Positions 33,622-45,004 of a DNA stretch of 64,000 nt are shown one piece after another (the first letter of the stretch is position 1; every line of letters begins with the position of its first letter). The position numbers and the translations under genes are program-made. The notes beneath the pieces are model-generated. The model did no database searches and was not told where the DNA came from. It saw only the letters and a list, made by a program, of their open reading frames with translations. Source of the stretch: Eutrophocola sp964629325 (GTDB taxonomy: Bacteria; Pseudomonadota; Gammaproteobacteria; Pseudomonadales; Pseudohongiellaceae); the NCBI GenBank assembly GCA_964629325.1, contig CAZVSC010000002.1, positions 1 to 64,000 on the forward strand, in the 5' to 3' direction.

Positions 33622-35679
33622 TCAGTTTTCGCTGAATGTTGCCATGACAAAGCCGGCCACATCCCGGATCTGCTCCGGCGTCAGCGCCACGCCCAAGGGC
33701 GGCATGTTGTTGCGGCCCTCGCGGATGGTGGTCATCACGGTGGCAAGATCGCGCAGTTCCGTCAGCGGGGCGCCGCCGCCATGGCCGCCCTTGCCGTCCT
33801 CGCCGTGGCATTGCAGGCAGGTCACCCGGTACACCTCGGCGCCCTGCGCCAGGTCGGCGTCACCGGTCACTTCCTCGGTCATGGAAACGACCGGCACCAG
33901 CGGGGTGTCAGCCGGGGAGGCTGGCTCGAGCGTCCCTTCCAGGCCGAACAGCCAGACGCTGTCGCCACGCGCGGAGCCGATCAGCGAATTGCCGCCGGAC
34001 AGCACGGCGACGTACTGCTTGCCGTCATGCTCGAAGGTCATGCCGGGGGCGTTGAGGCCGGCGCCGGTCTGGAATTCCCACAGCAGGTTGCCGTTGTCGG
34101 CATCCAGCGCGATGTAGCGGCCGTCGTTGCGGCCGGTGAAGACGATGTCGCCGCCGGTGGCCACCGAGCCGGAGTAGCACTGGTCGGGCCACTGCTGGCG
34201 CCAGGCCGCGGTGTTGGTGGTGACGTCCATGGCGACGAACTGGCCCAGGCGCGCGATACCCGCGGTGCCGAAGCGGCCGCCCATGTAGGATTCGCTGTGG
34301 TTGGGCACGCCCATTTCCTCGTCGCCGCCGGCGAAGGTGCCGGGGAAGTCCGAGGCGCACACGAACAGGTAGCCGCGCTCCGGGTCGTAGGAATTCGGCG
34401 GCCAGGTGGCGCCGCCCCAGAGACTCGGCCGGATCAGCACGGGTTTGGGGCCGTAGAACGGGGTGAAGATGCGGCCCTGGTTGACCAGTTCATAACCGAG
34501 CGGCGCGATGGGCACTTCCTGGGGAATCACCGGTTCGCCGATGGGGTAGGGCTGGGTCGCGGCGGTGGCCTGGCGCGGTTCCTGCGGCACCGGGCGTTCC
34601 TCGATACCGATCAGCGGCTCGCCGGTTTCCCGGTCGAGGATATAGGCGAAGCCGGTCTTGCCGACCTCGACGATGCCCTTGCGCAGGACGCCGTCGTATT
34701 CGATGTCGAACAGCACCACGGGGTTGCTGGCGTCGTAGTCCCAGATGTCGTGGTGCACCTCCTGGAAGTGCCAGCGGTATTCGCCGGTGTGGACATCGAG
34801 GGCGACGATGGAGGCGTTGTAGAGGTTGTCGCCGGGGCGGTCGCCGCCGGCGAAGTCGGGGCCGGCGTTGCCGGTGGAGAAGTAGACCATGCCCAGTGCC
34901 GGGTCGATGGCGGGCACCTGCCAGAGCGAGGCGCCGCCGTACATCCACTTGTCGTTGTCCGCTTCCCAGGTTTCCGAGCCGGGTTCGCCCGGGGCGGGAA
35001 TGGTATAGAAGGTCCACAGCAGGTCGCCGTTGTCGGCGTCATACGCCTTGATGCGCCCGCGCGTGCCGCGGTCGGCGCCGGCGAAGCCGATGATGACCAT
35101 CCCGTCGTAATACACGGGTGCACTGGTCAGCGTGAAACCGTCCTGCCAGCGTTCGGCCTGGATGCTCCAGTCGATTTCACCGGTGGCCTGGTCCAGGGCG
35201 ACCAGCCTGCCATCGAGCTGGCCCATGTACACGCGGCCGTCCCCGAGTACGACGCCGCGATTGACCCAGCCGCAGCATACCGTGCTGATGGTCTGGCTGA
35301 GATTCGCTTCGTAGGTCCACAGGATGGCGCCGGTTTCCACGTCGAGGGCGAAGACGTCGTTGGCGCCGGTGGAGATGTACAGTACACCGTCGTGCACCAC
35401 CGGGGATGCCTCGGCGGAATATTTCGGTTCCAGGCCGGAGCCGTTGAGGTGCGTGCGCCACACGCCCTTCAGCTGGCCGACGTTGTCGCGGTTGATCGAA
35501 TCCAGCGGCGAATAGCGCTGGTTGTAAACGTTGCCGCCGGCACCGGTCCAGTCACGGGTGGGCAGGGCGGTGAGTTCATCCGCTGCATACGCCGGTGATA
35601 GTGGAATTGAGGAACCAGACTGAGCGGCAGCATGGGTGGATGCGACCAGGATGAGGGTAATGAAGATTATCGGTTTCAT
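33622..35679 (-). CDS. PQQ-dependent alcohol dehydrogenase with C-terminal cytochrome c
   Basis: A 685-residue periplasmic quinohaemoprotein. Signal peptide to about residue 19, an eight-bladed propeller, and a C-terminal cytochrome c (CLQCH). Propeller hallmarks are the adjacent-cysteine pair TVCCGW (residues 135-136) that forms the vicinal disulfide over PQQ, and WDYD (Asp 314 and Asp 316): an acidic residue two after the catalytic Asp is the signature of lanthanide-dependent enzymes. It oxidises primary alcohols or similar substrates. The ATG at 35679 follows AGGTG. It heads a unit with the DUF6152 gene. Confidence 0.9.
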   Translation of the reverse strand: MKPIIFITLILVASTHAAAQSGSSIPLSPAYAADELTALPTRDWTGAGGNVYNQRYSPLDSINRDNVGQLKGVWRTHLNGSGLEPKYSAEASPVVHDGVLYISTGANDVFALDVETGAILWTYEANLSQTISTVCCGWVNRGVVLGDGRVYMGQLDGRLVALDQATGEIDWSIQAERWQDGFTLTSAPVYYDGMVIIGFAGADRGTRGRIKAYDADNGDLLWTFYTIPAPGEPGSETWEADNDKWMYGGASLWQVPAIDPALGMVYFSTGNAGPDFAGGDRPGDNLYNASIVALDVHTGEYRWHFQEVHHDIWDYDASNPVVLFDIEYDGVLRKGIVEVGKTGFAYILDRETGEPLIGIEERPVPQEPRQATAATQPYPIGEPVIPQEVPIAPLGYELVNQGRIFTPFYGPKPVLIRPSLWGGATWPPNSYDPERGYLFVCASDFPGTFAGGDEEMGVPNHSESYMGGRFGTAGIARLGQFVAMDVTTNTAAWRQQWPDQCYSGSVATGGDIVFTGRNDGRYIALDADNGNLLWEFQTGAGLNAPGMTFEHDGKQYVAVLSGGNSLIGSARGDSVWLFGLEGTLEPASPADTPLVPVVSMTEEVTGDADLAQGAEVYRVTCLQCHGEDGKGGHGGGAPLTELRDLATVMTTIREGRNNMPPLGVALTPEQIRDVAGFVMATFSEN

Positions 35680-35755
35680 GAAAAGCACCTGATTGTTTCT
35701 TTATATAGCAAGTAAATCAAAAAAATGGGGGCTGTACACGACCTTGCTGAAAATC

Positions 35756-36607
35756 TTACTCGCCAGTCAGCCGTTCGACCCGCCAGTAACCGTCGGTTTC
35801 CTGCAATTGCCGCTGCAGTCGGGGCAGGCAGTGCTCCAGCTGGCCGGGCAGCGTCCACGGCGGGTTGATGACCAGCATGCCGGAGCCGGTCATGCCCTGG
35901 CCGTCGCCATCGGTACGAATGCCCAGTTCAAAGCGCCAGAGGTCGCGGGGCTGTTTGTTGACGAGTGAGGTGATCATGCGTTCGACGTCATGGCGCCTGA
36001 CCACCGGATACCAGAGCAGCACCTGCGCTGACGCCATGCGCCGGTGAATGTCGGCGGCCAGTTTCACCACCAGGCGATAATCTTCGTCGCGCTCATAGGA
36101 CGGGTCGATAAGCACTACGGCGCGTTTCTGCACCGGCGGCAGCAGGGCGGGCGCGCGCTGGTAACCGTTGGTTTGCTCGCAGGTGATGCGGTGGTCGGGC
36201 CCGGTATTGGATTGCAGGATGGCAAAGTCCGCAGGGTGGAGTTCGCACAGGTGCAGGTGATCCTGCTGCCGCAATACGGAAGCGGCGAGCAGGGGTGAGC
36301 CGGGGTACAGTTGGCCGGCCAGGAACGGTGTGACCGCCTGCTGGTACCGGTTCAGCGCATCGGCGCTATCCGGCGCCAGGTCCTTGGCCAGCGCGGCAAA
36401 ATCCAGGGCCAGGATACCGGCGGCCGCCTCGCCGGTCTTGCGCGCCATGTCACCATTCAGCGCATAACATCCGGCGCCGGCATGGGTGTCCAGGTAGAAC
36501 AGGGGGGCGTCCTTGCGGGTCGCGTAGTGCAGGGTATTGACCAGCACCAGGTGCTTGAGGATGTCGGCCACGTTGCCGGCGTGAAAGGCGTGACGATAGG
36601 ACAGCAT
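35756..36607 (-). CDS. rlmJ: 23S rRNA (adenine-N6)-methyltransferase RlmJ
   Basis: A 283-residue Rossmann methyltransferase: MLSYRHAFHAGNVADILKHL at the N-terminus, YLDTHAGAG for SAM binding, and the catalytic DPSYE motif (VLIDPSYERDEDY). Length equals E. coli RlmJ (280), which makes m6A2030. It begins eight bases after the pyrophosphohydrolase gene and is probably cotranscribed. Its ATG has no strong ribosome binding site. Confidence 0.93.
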   Translation of the reverse strand: MLSYRHAFHAGNVADILKHLVLVNTLHYATRKDAPLFYLDTHAGAGCYALNGDMARKTGEAAAGILALDFAALAKDLAPDSADALNRYQQAVTPFLAGQLYPGSPLLAASVLRQQDHLHLCELHPADFAILQSNTGPDHRITCEQTNGYQRAPALLPPVQKRAVVLIDPSYERDEDYRLVVKLAADIHRRMASAQVLLWYPVVRRHDVERMITSLVNKQPRDLWRFELGIRTDGDGQGMTGSGMLVINPPWTLPGQLEHCLPRLQRQLQETDGYWRVERLTGE

Positions 36608-36615
36608 GAGGGGCG

Positions 36616-36960
36616 TTAACGTTTTTGCGCGCTGCCGCGCACTTCATTGGCAGGATATTTTTGCGCGTTTTTCGCCAGCTTGGTGTTCGCGGCTGTCAGC
36701 AGGTCGATGTCGAGGACGTCGGCCAGGCGGCACAGGTACAACAACACGTCCGCCATTTCTTCACCGGCCATGCGCAGTTGTTCTTCCCCCGGGTTTCGGC
36801 TCTGCTCGTCGGTCAGCCACTGGAAGATTTCCTGCAGTTCGCCGGCTTCCACGGTCAGGGCCATGCACAGATTCTTCGGCGAGTGGAACTGCTCCCAGTC
36901 CCGTTCGCGGGCAAATTCGCGCAACTGCTGCTGGAGTTGGGTGAGAGAGGATGTTTTCAT
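36616..36960 (-). CDS. MazG-like nucleotide pyrophosphohydrolase (RS21-C6/dCTPase type)
   Basis: A 114-residue all-alpha NTP pyrophosphohydrolase. Metal-binding motif EAGELQEIFQW and downstream EEMADVLLYLCRLAD place it with the MazG/dCTP pyrophosphatase group; these clean nucleotide pools. The start MKTSSL at 36960 is preferred because the family begins just before LREFARERDWEQFHSPKNLC; two ATGs further upstream are possible. Confidence 0.85.
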   Translation of the reverse strand: MKTSSLTQLQQQLREFARERDWEQFHSPKNLCMALTVEAGELQEIFQWLTDEQSRNPGEEQLRMAGEEMADVLLYLCRLADVLDIDLLTAANTKLAKNAQKYPANEVRGSAQKR

Positions 36961-37061
36961 CGGGACTGCCTGTTGGATGATAATGGGTTCATTCATTTTG
37001 CCGCCGGCCCATGCAGTGTCGCATGATCGGGTACCGGGAGACCATGTATGTTGAAGAAAGC

Positions 37062-37601
37062 ATGTTGAACAATTCACCGGATCGCTGGGGACTCGCCGCC
37101 AGGCTCATGCATGGCATCGGCGTCGCCCTGATCTTTATCCTGGTTATCCATGGCTGGTGGATGACGGAATTGGCCACCCCGGGAGGCCGGCTGAACCACT
37201 ATACCTGGCATGCTTCGTTCGGTTACGCGGTGCTGCTGCTGACGACGCTGAGGCTGGCCTGGCGCAGCCAGACGGCGGCGCCGCAGCCGCCCGAAGGCGC
37301 CACCAAATCCGAGCGCAATCTCGCCTGGCTCGGCCACATGGGCCTGTACCTGCTGACGCTGGGCACCGCCGTGCAGGGCTGGGCGCTGGCCGGGACTTTC
37401 GATACGCCCCTGGACGCCCGACTGCTGGGCGTCATCCCCATGCCCATGATCATGTCCGGGCAGTCCCTGCATGAGCCCCTGGTGCAGATGCACACCCAGT
37501 TCGCCTGGATGCTGGCAGCGTTGGTGCTGGTTCACATCCTGGCCGCCATTTACCACCAGTTTTTCAAGAAAGACGGTTTGTTCCGGCGCATGTTCTGGTA
37601 A
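37062..37601 (+). CDS. Cytochrome b561 (di-haem quinol-type membrane cytochrome)
   Basis: A 179-residue protein with four membrane segments. Haem ligand candidates are in ARLMHGIG, YTWHASFGY, QMHTQFAW and HILAAIYH. The N-terminus NNSPDRWGLAARLMHG suits the family and is used here; another ATG at 37044 has GGGAG close by. Cytochromes b561 shuttle electrons between quinone and periplasmic acceptors or superoxide. It is divergent from the MazG-like gene. Confidence 0.85.
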   Translation: MLNNSPDRWGLAARLMHGIGVALIFILVIHGWWMTELATPGGRLNHYTWHASFGYAVLLLTTLRLAWRSQTAAPQPPEGATKSERNLAWLGHMGLYLLTLGTAVQGWALAGTFDTPLDARLLGVIPMPMIMSGQSLHEPLVQMHTQFAWMLAALVLVHILAAIYHQFFKKDGLFRRMFW

Positions 37602-37672
37602 CCTTGCGGGTGCTCGCAGAAGCAAAAACAAAAAACAATATAAAACAAGATTTAAGTCCCAGGGGGAACCCC

Positions 37673-39034
37673 ATGTCCGTCACGTTCAGAGAAGTCCTTT
37701 CCAGCCAGCCGATCCGCGTGTTCTCGGTGGTCACTTTCGTTATCTGTGCCATCGTGCTTGTTGCTGACGGCATGGATGCACAGTTTCTGGGTATCGTTGC
37801 ACCACTTGTCATCGAAGAGTTCGGTGTCGACGCGGGTACTTTCGGGTTTGCCATGAGTGCGGCTCTGGTCGGTTTCGGCCTGGGTTCCTGGTCCGGCGGC
37901 TGGCTGGGTGACACCATCGGCCGGCGCTGGTCACTGGCCATCGCGGCAACCGTTTTCTCACTTGGCACCATCGCCGCCAGCACCTCCGCCGATGTCACCC
38001 AGATGGCTTTCTGGCGACTGTTCAGCGGACTCGGCTTTGGTTCCGCCTATGCCAACGGCATCGCCCTGCTGGGTGAATGGCTGCCGGACAAATGGCGTTC
38101 GGTGGGCATCACCACCATCTCGGTAGGCACACCTGCCGGCGGCATGGTGGTGTCGGCCATGGCGCCGACCCTGCTTGCCAATTACAGCTGGCGCGGCTCG
38201 TTCGTTTTCCTGGGGATACTGACCTTCATCTGCGTCATCCTGATTATCGCATTCCTGCGCGACAGTCCGACCTGGTTGCTGGCAAAAGGCAAAGTGGAAG
38301 AAGCGAAGAAAGCGGCCCTGAAGATCACCACTGATGCCGTGGAACTGGTCGCCGAGCGCCATGACACTGATGTGGCGGGTGGCGCGTCCATCGGCGTTTT
38401 GCACCGGACCAACCTGCGCGTGAATATCGGTGTGGGTGTAGCCTTCACCTCGGCTACCGCGGTGGCCTATGGGGTGCTGCTTTGGACCACAACCCTGCTG
38501 ACAGGAAAAGGCTGGGAGCTGGATGACGCCGCCTATGCGGTTGCCTTCGCCGGTCTCACCTCGATCTTCGGTTCCATCGCTGCCGGCCTCATTATTCAAC
38601 ACTTCGGCTCGAAGCTGACAATGGCTGCTTTCAGCGGCAGCCTGTTCGTTACCCTGATCGCGCTGACAATTGCCGTCGAATCCATGTCAGGGACGTCAGC
38701 AGATGGAGGAAGCCTGTTAGTGGTCGGCCTGATCGGCCTGGCGGCGGCCCTGTTCAGTGCCAGTATCGCCTGCATGTACGCCATCATGACCCATGCCTAC
38801 CCGCCATCCTGCCGTTCTGCAGGTATCGGCTTTGGCATCTTCATGGGGCGTTTTGGCCCGATCCTCTCCAGCGGATTCGGCGGCACACTGCTGGATATGG
38901 GTGACGGCAGCAGCGTGCCTTTCTTTGCGGTGCTTTGCGTCGGTTCCCTGTTGATCTCGGCAGCGGCTTTCGTGATCGACCGCCCGATACCGCCGGCGCG
39001 CAAGTCAGCGCAGGTATCCGCCAGCGCCGCATAA
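37673..39034 (+). CDS. MFS transporter, aromatic acid:H+ symporter (AAHS) type
   Basis: A 453-residue protein with 12 membrane segments. Motif A appears as GGWLGDTIGRRWSL and the N-terminal DGMDAQFLGIVAP resembles PcaK/BenK. A Ser/Ala-rich tail ends the protein. It imports aromatic acids or related anions. AGGGGGAA lies five bases before the ATG. A strong terminator follows. Confidence 0.85.
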   Translation: MSVTFREVLSSQPIRVFSVVTFVICAIVLVADGMDAQFLGIVAPLVIEEFGVDAGTFGFAMSAALVGFGLGSWSGGWLGDTIGRRWSLAIAATVFSLGTIAASTSADVTQMAFWRLFSGLGFGSAYANGIALLGEWLPDKWRSVGITTISVGTPAGGMVVSAMAPTLLANYSWRGSFVFLGILTFICVILIIAFLRDSPTWLLAKGKVEEAKKAALKITTDAVELVAERHDTDVAGGASIGVLHRTNLRVNIGVGVAFTSATAVAYGVLLWTTTLLTGKGWELDDAAYAVAFAGLTSIFGSIAAGLIIQHFGSKLTMAAFSGSLFVTLIALTIAVESMSGTSADGGSLLVVGLIGLAAALFSASIACMYAIMTHAYPPSCRSAGIGFGIFMGRFGPILSSGFGGTLLDMGDGSSVPFFAVLCVGSLLISAAAFVIDRPIPPARKSAQVSASAA

Positions 39035-39055
39035 GCCGCATTCAGGCGCATACAA

Positions 39056-39085
39056 AAAGACCGCGATTTTCGCGGTCTTTTTTTT
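39056..39085 (+). terminator. Strong intrinsic terminator after the MFS gene
   Basis: Perfect 11-bp stem AAAGACCGCGA / TCGCGGTCTTT with a TTT loop and a U tract to 39085. It also faces the convergent Sua5 gene. Confidence 0.95.
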
Positions 39086-39139
39086 CGTCTGAAACTCAGT
39101 CAGTGGACCGACACGCCCCATACCGGCGTATCATCGCGG

Positions 39140-40105
39140 TCAGGCGGGTTCGGCAGTGGACGCCTTTCGCAGGCGATCGTTGATATCGGCCCACAGGGGA
39201 GTATCCGGCAGGGTTTCCAGGTAAATGGCATCCACCCCGGCGGCATCGATCCGGTGCAGGGTGGCATACAACTGGCTGGCATAACCGGGTTTGTCCGCCG
39301 GCATGCGGTAGCTCGCCACGCCGTCGCCGGTGACAAGATCCGAGTAATGCATGATCGCGATGCGGCGCTGTTCGCGGGCGATTGCTTCAAGTTCCTGCCG
39401 TGACTTCAGGTACAGCGGCGTTTCAGGCCGGTAATGTTCGGGCATGTTGCCCGCGACTTTCTCGTCATGGGCGCGCGGCTGCAACACCGGCGAGCCCAGG
39501 ACCTGTTCGATCATAGCCGCCGTGATCGCGCCCGGGCGCAGGATGACCGGCGTTTCCCCGCTCATGTCGAGGATGGTCGATTCGATGCCGACACGGCAGT
39601 CTCCCCCATCGATGACCGCCGCGATTTTGCCCGAGAGCGTCCTGAGTACATGTTCCGCCTGAGTGGGGCTGGTTTTCTTGTGTGCGTTGGCGGATGGCGC
39701 GGCGACGCCCGTGCCAAGCTTGCGGAGGATGTCCAGCGTCAGTGGGTGATCGGGTGCACGCAGGGCGATGGTATCGAGACCGCCTGTGATCAGCGGGCTC
39801 ACGGATTTGCGTTTGCGGAATATCATGGTCAGCGGGCCCGGCCAGAACTTCTTCGCGAGCACCATGGCCTGTGCGGGAATATCATCAGCCCATTCCCCGG
39901 CAGCCTCCATCGAGTGGACATGCACGATCAACGGATGGTCCGGCGGACGGCCCTTGGCAGTGAAGATTTTTTGTATGGCCTTGTCGTTGGACGCATCACC
40001 GGCCAGGCCATACACCGTTTCGGTGGGCAGGGCGACCAATTCCCCTTGCCGCAGAATGGAGACTGCCACGTCGGCCTCTGTCGAATGCAGGAGTCGGGTT
40101 TGCAT
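39140..40105 (-). CDS. L-threonylcarbamoyladenylate synthase, Sua5 (two-domain)
   Basis: A 321-residue protein. The N-terminal YrdC/TsaC domain has LPTETVYGLAGDA, KGRPPDHPLIVHV and GVAAPSANAHKKTSPT. Residues from about 215 on form the Sua5-specific C-terminal domain. It makes threonylcarbamoyl-AMP for t6A37 of tRNAs. The ATG at 40105 follows AGGAACAC. Two-domain Sua5 in a gammaproteobacterium is less usual than single-domain TsaC; both may be present. Confidence 0.9.
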   Translation of the reverse strand: MQTRLLHSTEADVAVSILRQGELVALPTETVYGLAGDASNDKAIQKIFTAKGRPPDHPLIVHVHSMEAAGEWADDIPAQAMVLAKKFWPGPLTMIFRKRKSVSPLITGGLDTIALRAPDHPLTLDILRKLGTGVAAPSANAHKKTSPTQAEHVLRTLSGKIAAVIDGGDCRVGIESTILDMSGETPVILRPGAITAAMIEQVLGSPVLQPRAHDEKVAGNMPEHYRPETPLYLKSRQELEAIAREQRRIAIMHYSDLVTGDGVASYRMPADKPGYASQLYATLHRIDAAGVDAIYLETLPDTPLWADINDRLRKASTAEPA

Positions 40106-40206
40106 GTGTTCCTGGTCGGGTTTCTGGCAGGCAATTGCAGTCGTTATAACTGGCCGGGTCGGCCCCATTTGCAATCGAATGGGGCTGACTTCATACGCTT
40201 GCTTTT

Positions 40207-41217
40207 CTATTCCGGCACATGGTCGCGGAAGCGGGCGGCGACATCATCGTCGCAGGCTTCGTTGGCAGGTGAAAAATCGATATCGGGCCGATGGTCCCAT
40301 TGTTGCGACAATGTTGCCGGCTCGGTGAGGTAGGCCGGGTCTTCCACAGTGATGGAATAACGCAATCTTGTCCGTGCCTCGGACAGCGCGAATCGTTCGA
40401 CGGTACGTTTTTCGGCGCTGGAGGGTACGCTGCCGCCAAGACCGGAAGAGTTGGGCGCGTACGCAACGGTATCGACCACGAGCGTGTCGCCTTCCCACCA
40501 GCCAATGGAGTGACCGTGACGTGACAGTTCGACGTCGGCCGGATGCTGCGCGTTCATATGCACGGTGCGGATGACATGATCGCCCGAGTTGTCGAAGTGC
40601 AGGATGGTTTCGTCTTCGCCGATGGTGATCGAGCGCATTTCATCGAGGATGGCGAGGAAGGGCACGGGCTCGACGAAGCACAGCCCGTCATCGACCATTT
40701 CTGACTGGGCGGCACGGGCAGCAGGGTTCAGCGGGAAGCGGGCGAGAGCCCCGAAGCCGGCTCCGATCGCGGCACGGTTCGGCGCCCAGCGGCCGTTCAG
40801 GGATTCCGCCGGCGTCAGGGTGAGGGTGCGGTTGCTTTCCTTGTAGAAGGGATGGATCTCGCCGTCCTCGGTGGTGATATCGAGGATGCGCACCTGCTTG
40901 CCCCAGCCGCCGCGATTGGGGTTGGCGCGCATCACGATGGGTCTGCCGGGCGGGAGGGCATCGCGGTCGAGGCCGTCGACCAGCGCCTGTGTAATGGCCA
41001 GGCCCTCACCCTCGATGAGCGCGGGTGCGCCGTCCGGCCCGGTGGTCCTGATCGTCAGGTACATGTGGGGATTCACCCAGTCGAACTTCTCGACCGTGCC
41101 TTCGAGCAGGATTTCCTGCGAGGTGTCGAACATGGCCTGGCTGTGGTGGGCGTAAGCGGGCGAGGCCAGCTGTGCGACTACAACGAGAACGACGAGTAAA
41201 GTGCGAGTGAATTTCAT
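40207..41217 (-). CDS. DUF6152 protein fused to a PDLSGVW-type C-terminal domain (paralogue 5)
   Basis: The start at 41217 follows AGGGGGTC and gives 336 residues with a signal peptide ending PAYA. DUF6152: HHSQAMFDTSQEILLEG and VNPHMYLTIRT. C-terminal domain: IGWWEGDTLVVDTVAYAP and RTVERFAL. Between uvrA and Sua5; no obvious partner. Function unknown, periplasmic. Confidence 0.78.
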   Translation of the reverse strand: MKFTRTLLVVLVVVAQLASPAYAHHSQAMFDTSQEILLEGTVEKFDWVNPHMYLTIRTTGPDGAPALIEGEGLAITQALVDGLDRDALPPGRPIVMRANPNRGGWGKQVRILDITTEDGEIHPFYKESNRTLTLTPAESLNGRWAPNRAAIGAGFGALARFPLNPAARAAQSEMVDDGLCFVEPVPFLAILDEMRSITIGEDETILHFDNSGDHVIRTVHMNAQHPADVELSRHGHSIGWWEGDTLVVDTVAYAPNSSGLGGSVPSSAEKRTVERFALSEARTRLRYSITVEDPAYLTEPATLSQQWDHRPDIDFSPANEACDDDVAARFRDHVPE

Positions 41218-41301
41218 GGCGACCCCCTGGTGAAACACGGACAGCCAGAATAGACAGGTATTCCGGGGTTGTCCAGCCGATGCCGGACGCAGAGACTCCC
41301 C

Positions 41302-44148
<2,847 letters not shown>

Positions 44149-44294
44149 GAATGGTGGTACGGCGTGGTTCGATGCCACAGTGGCGAAATCAAACGGACAA
44201 TTATACGCTCGAAAGCAATTTCTAATCGAATTTTTTCAGAAGTCTGCTAGACTTGATGGCAGAACAAATTCAGCAAATTCCACAGGAGGCGTAC

Positions 44295-44756
44295 GTGGCA
44301 AGTAGAGGGGTAAACAAGGTTATTCTGGTCGGCAATGTGGGTGCAGACCCCGAAACACGGTACATGCCGAACGGCAATGCAGTCACCAACATTACCCTGG
44401 CCACAAGCGAATCCTGGAAGGACAAGAACACCGGTGAGCAGGTGGAACGCACCGAGTGGCACCGGGTCACCTTCTACCAGCGCCTGGCGGAAATCGTCGC
44501 CGAATACGTGCGCAAGGGCTCCAAGCTTTACGTCGAAGGCCGCCTGCAGACCCGCTCCTGGGAGCAGGACGGCGTCAAGCGCTATGCGACCGACATCATC
44601 GCCAACGAAATGCAGATGCTGGACAGTCGCGGCAGCGGCGGTGGCGGCAACGGCGGTGGTGGCAATTACCAGTCCTCGCAGCCCTCGCGTCCGCAGAGCG
44701 CGCCCCAGCCGGCACCCGCCGACATGGACAGTTTCGACGACGACATCCCGTTCTAG
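44295..44756 (+). CDS. ssb: Single-stranded DNA-binding protein
   Basis: A 153-residue SSB. OB fold: VNKVILVGNVGADPETRYMPNG and EWHRVTFYQRLAEIVAEYV. A glycine-rich linker leads to the acidic C-terminal tip DSFDDDIPF that binds repair and replication partners. The start is GTG at 44295, five bases after a perfect AGGAGG; the upstream ATG at 44253 is not needed. Essential; divergent from uvrA. Confidence 0.95.
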   Translation: MASRGVNKVILVGNVGADPETRYMPNGNAVTNITLATSESWKDKNTGEQVERTEWHRVTFYQRLAEIVAEYVRKGSKLYVEGRLQTRSWEQDGVKRYATDIIANEMQMLDSRGSGGGGNGGGGNYQSSQPSRPQSAPQPAPADMDSFDDDIPF

Positions 44757-44785
44757 TCGCCAGGCGGGTCCCTTCGGGACAGATA

Positions 44786-44918
44786 CCAGTCACCAGTCAC
44801 CAGTCGCCAGGGATTCTGCTCCTGAATGTATTTTCGGCGCTGGATTTACCCTTTACAGCCGTTTTGCGTATTGAAACCAGCATGTTACGCAACATTATGT
44901 TCCTGGTGACTGGAGACT
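44786..44918. repeat. Inverted arrays of a 7-bp unit (CCAGTCA) around a 92-bp spacer
   Basis: Left array 44786-44810: CCAGTCA, CCAGTCA, CCAGTCG, CCAG. Right array 44903-44918: CTGGTGA, CTGGAGA, CT. It lies just after ssb. Same layout as 7187-7341 and 11667-11809. The same unit appears at both sides of the second gap (46811-47057). Confidence 0.85.
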
Positions 44919-45004
44919 CTTAATCCCATTTCCCTGCGGGAGGCAATGTCCAGTAAGCTATAGCCTCAAGCCTCGACAGAAGCCTGGTGAACAGGACGGA
45001 AACC

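Noticed and set aside
44149..44294. LexA box between uvrA and ssb
   Set aside because: No CTG-N10-CAG site is present in the interval; SOS control may use another site or be absent.
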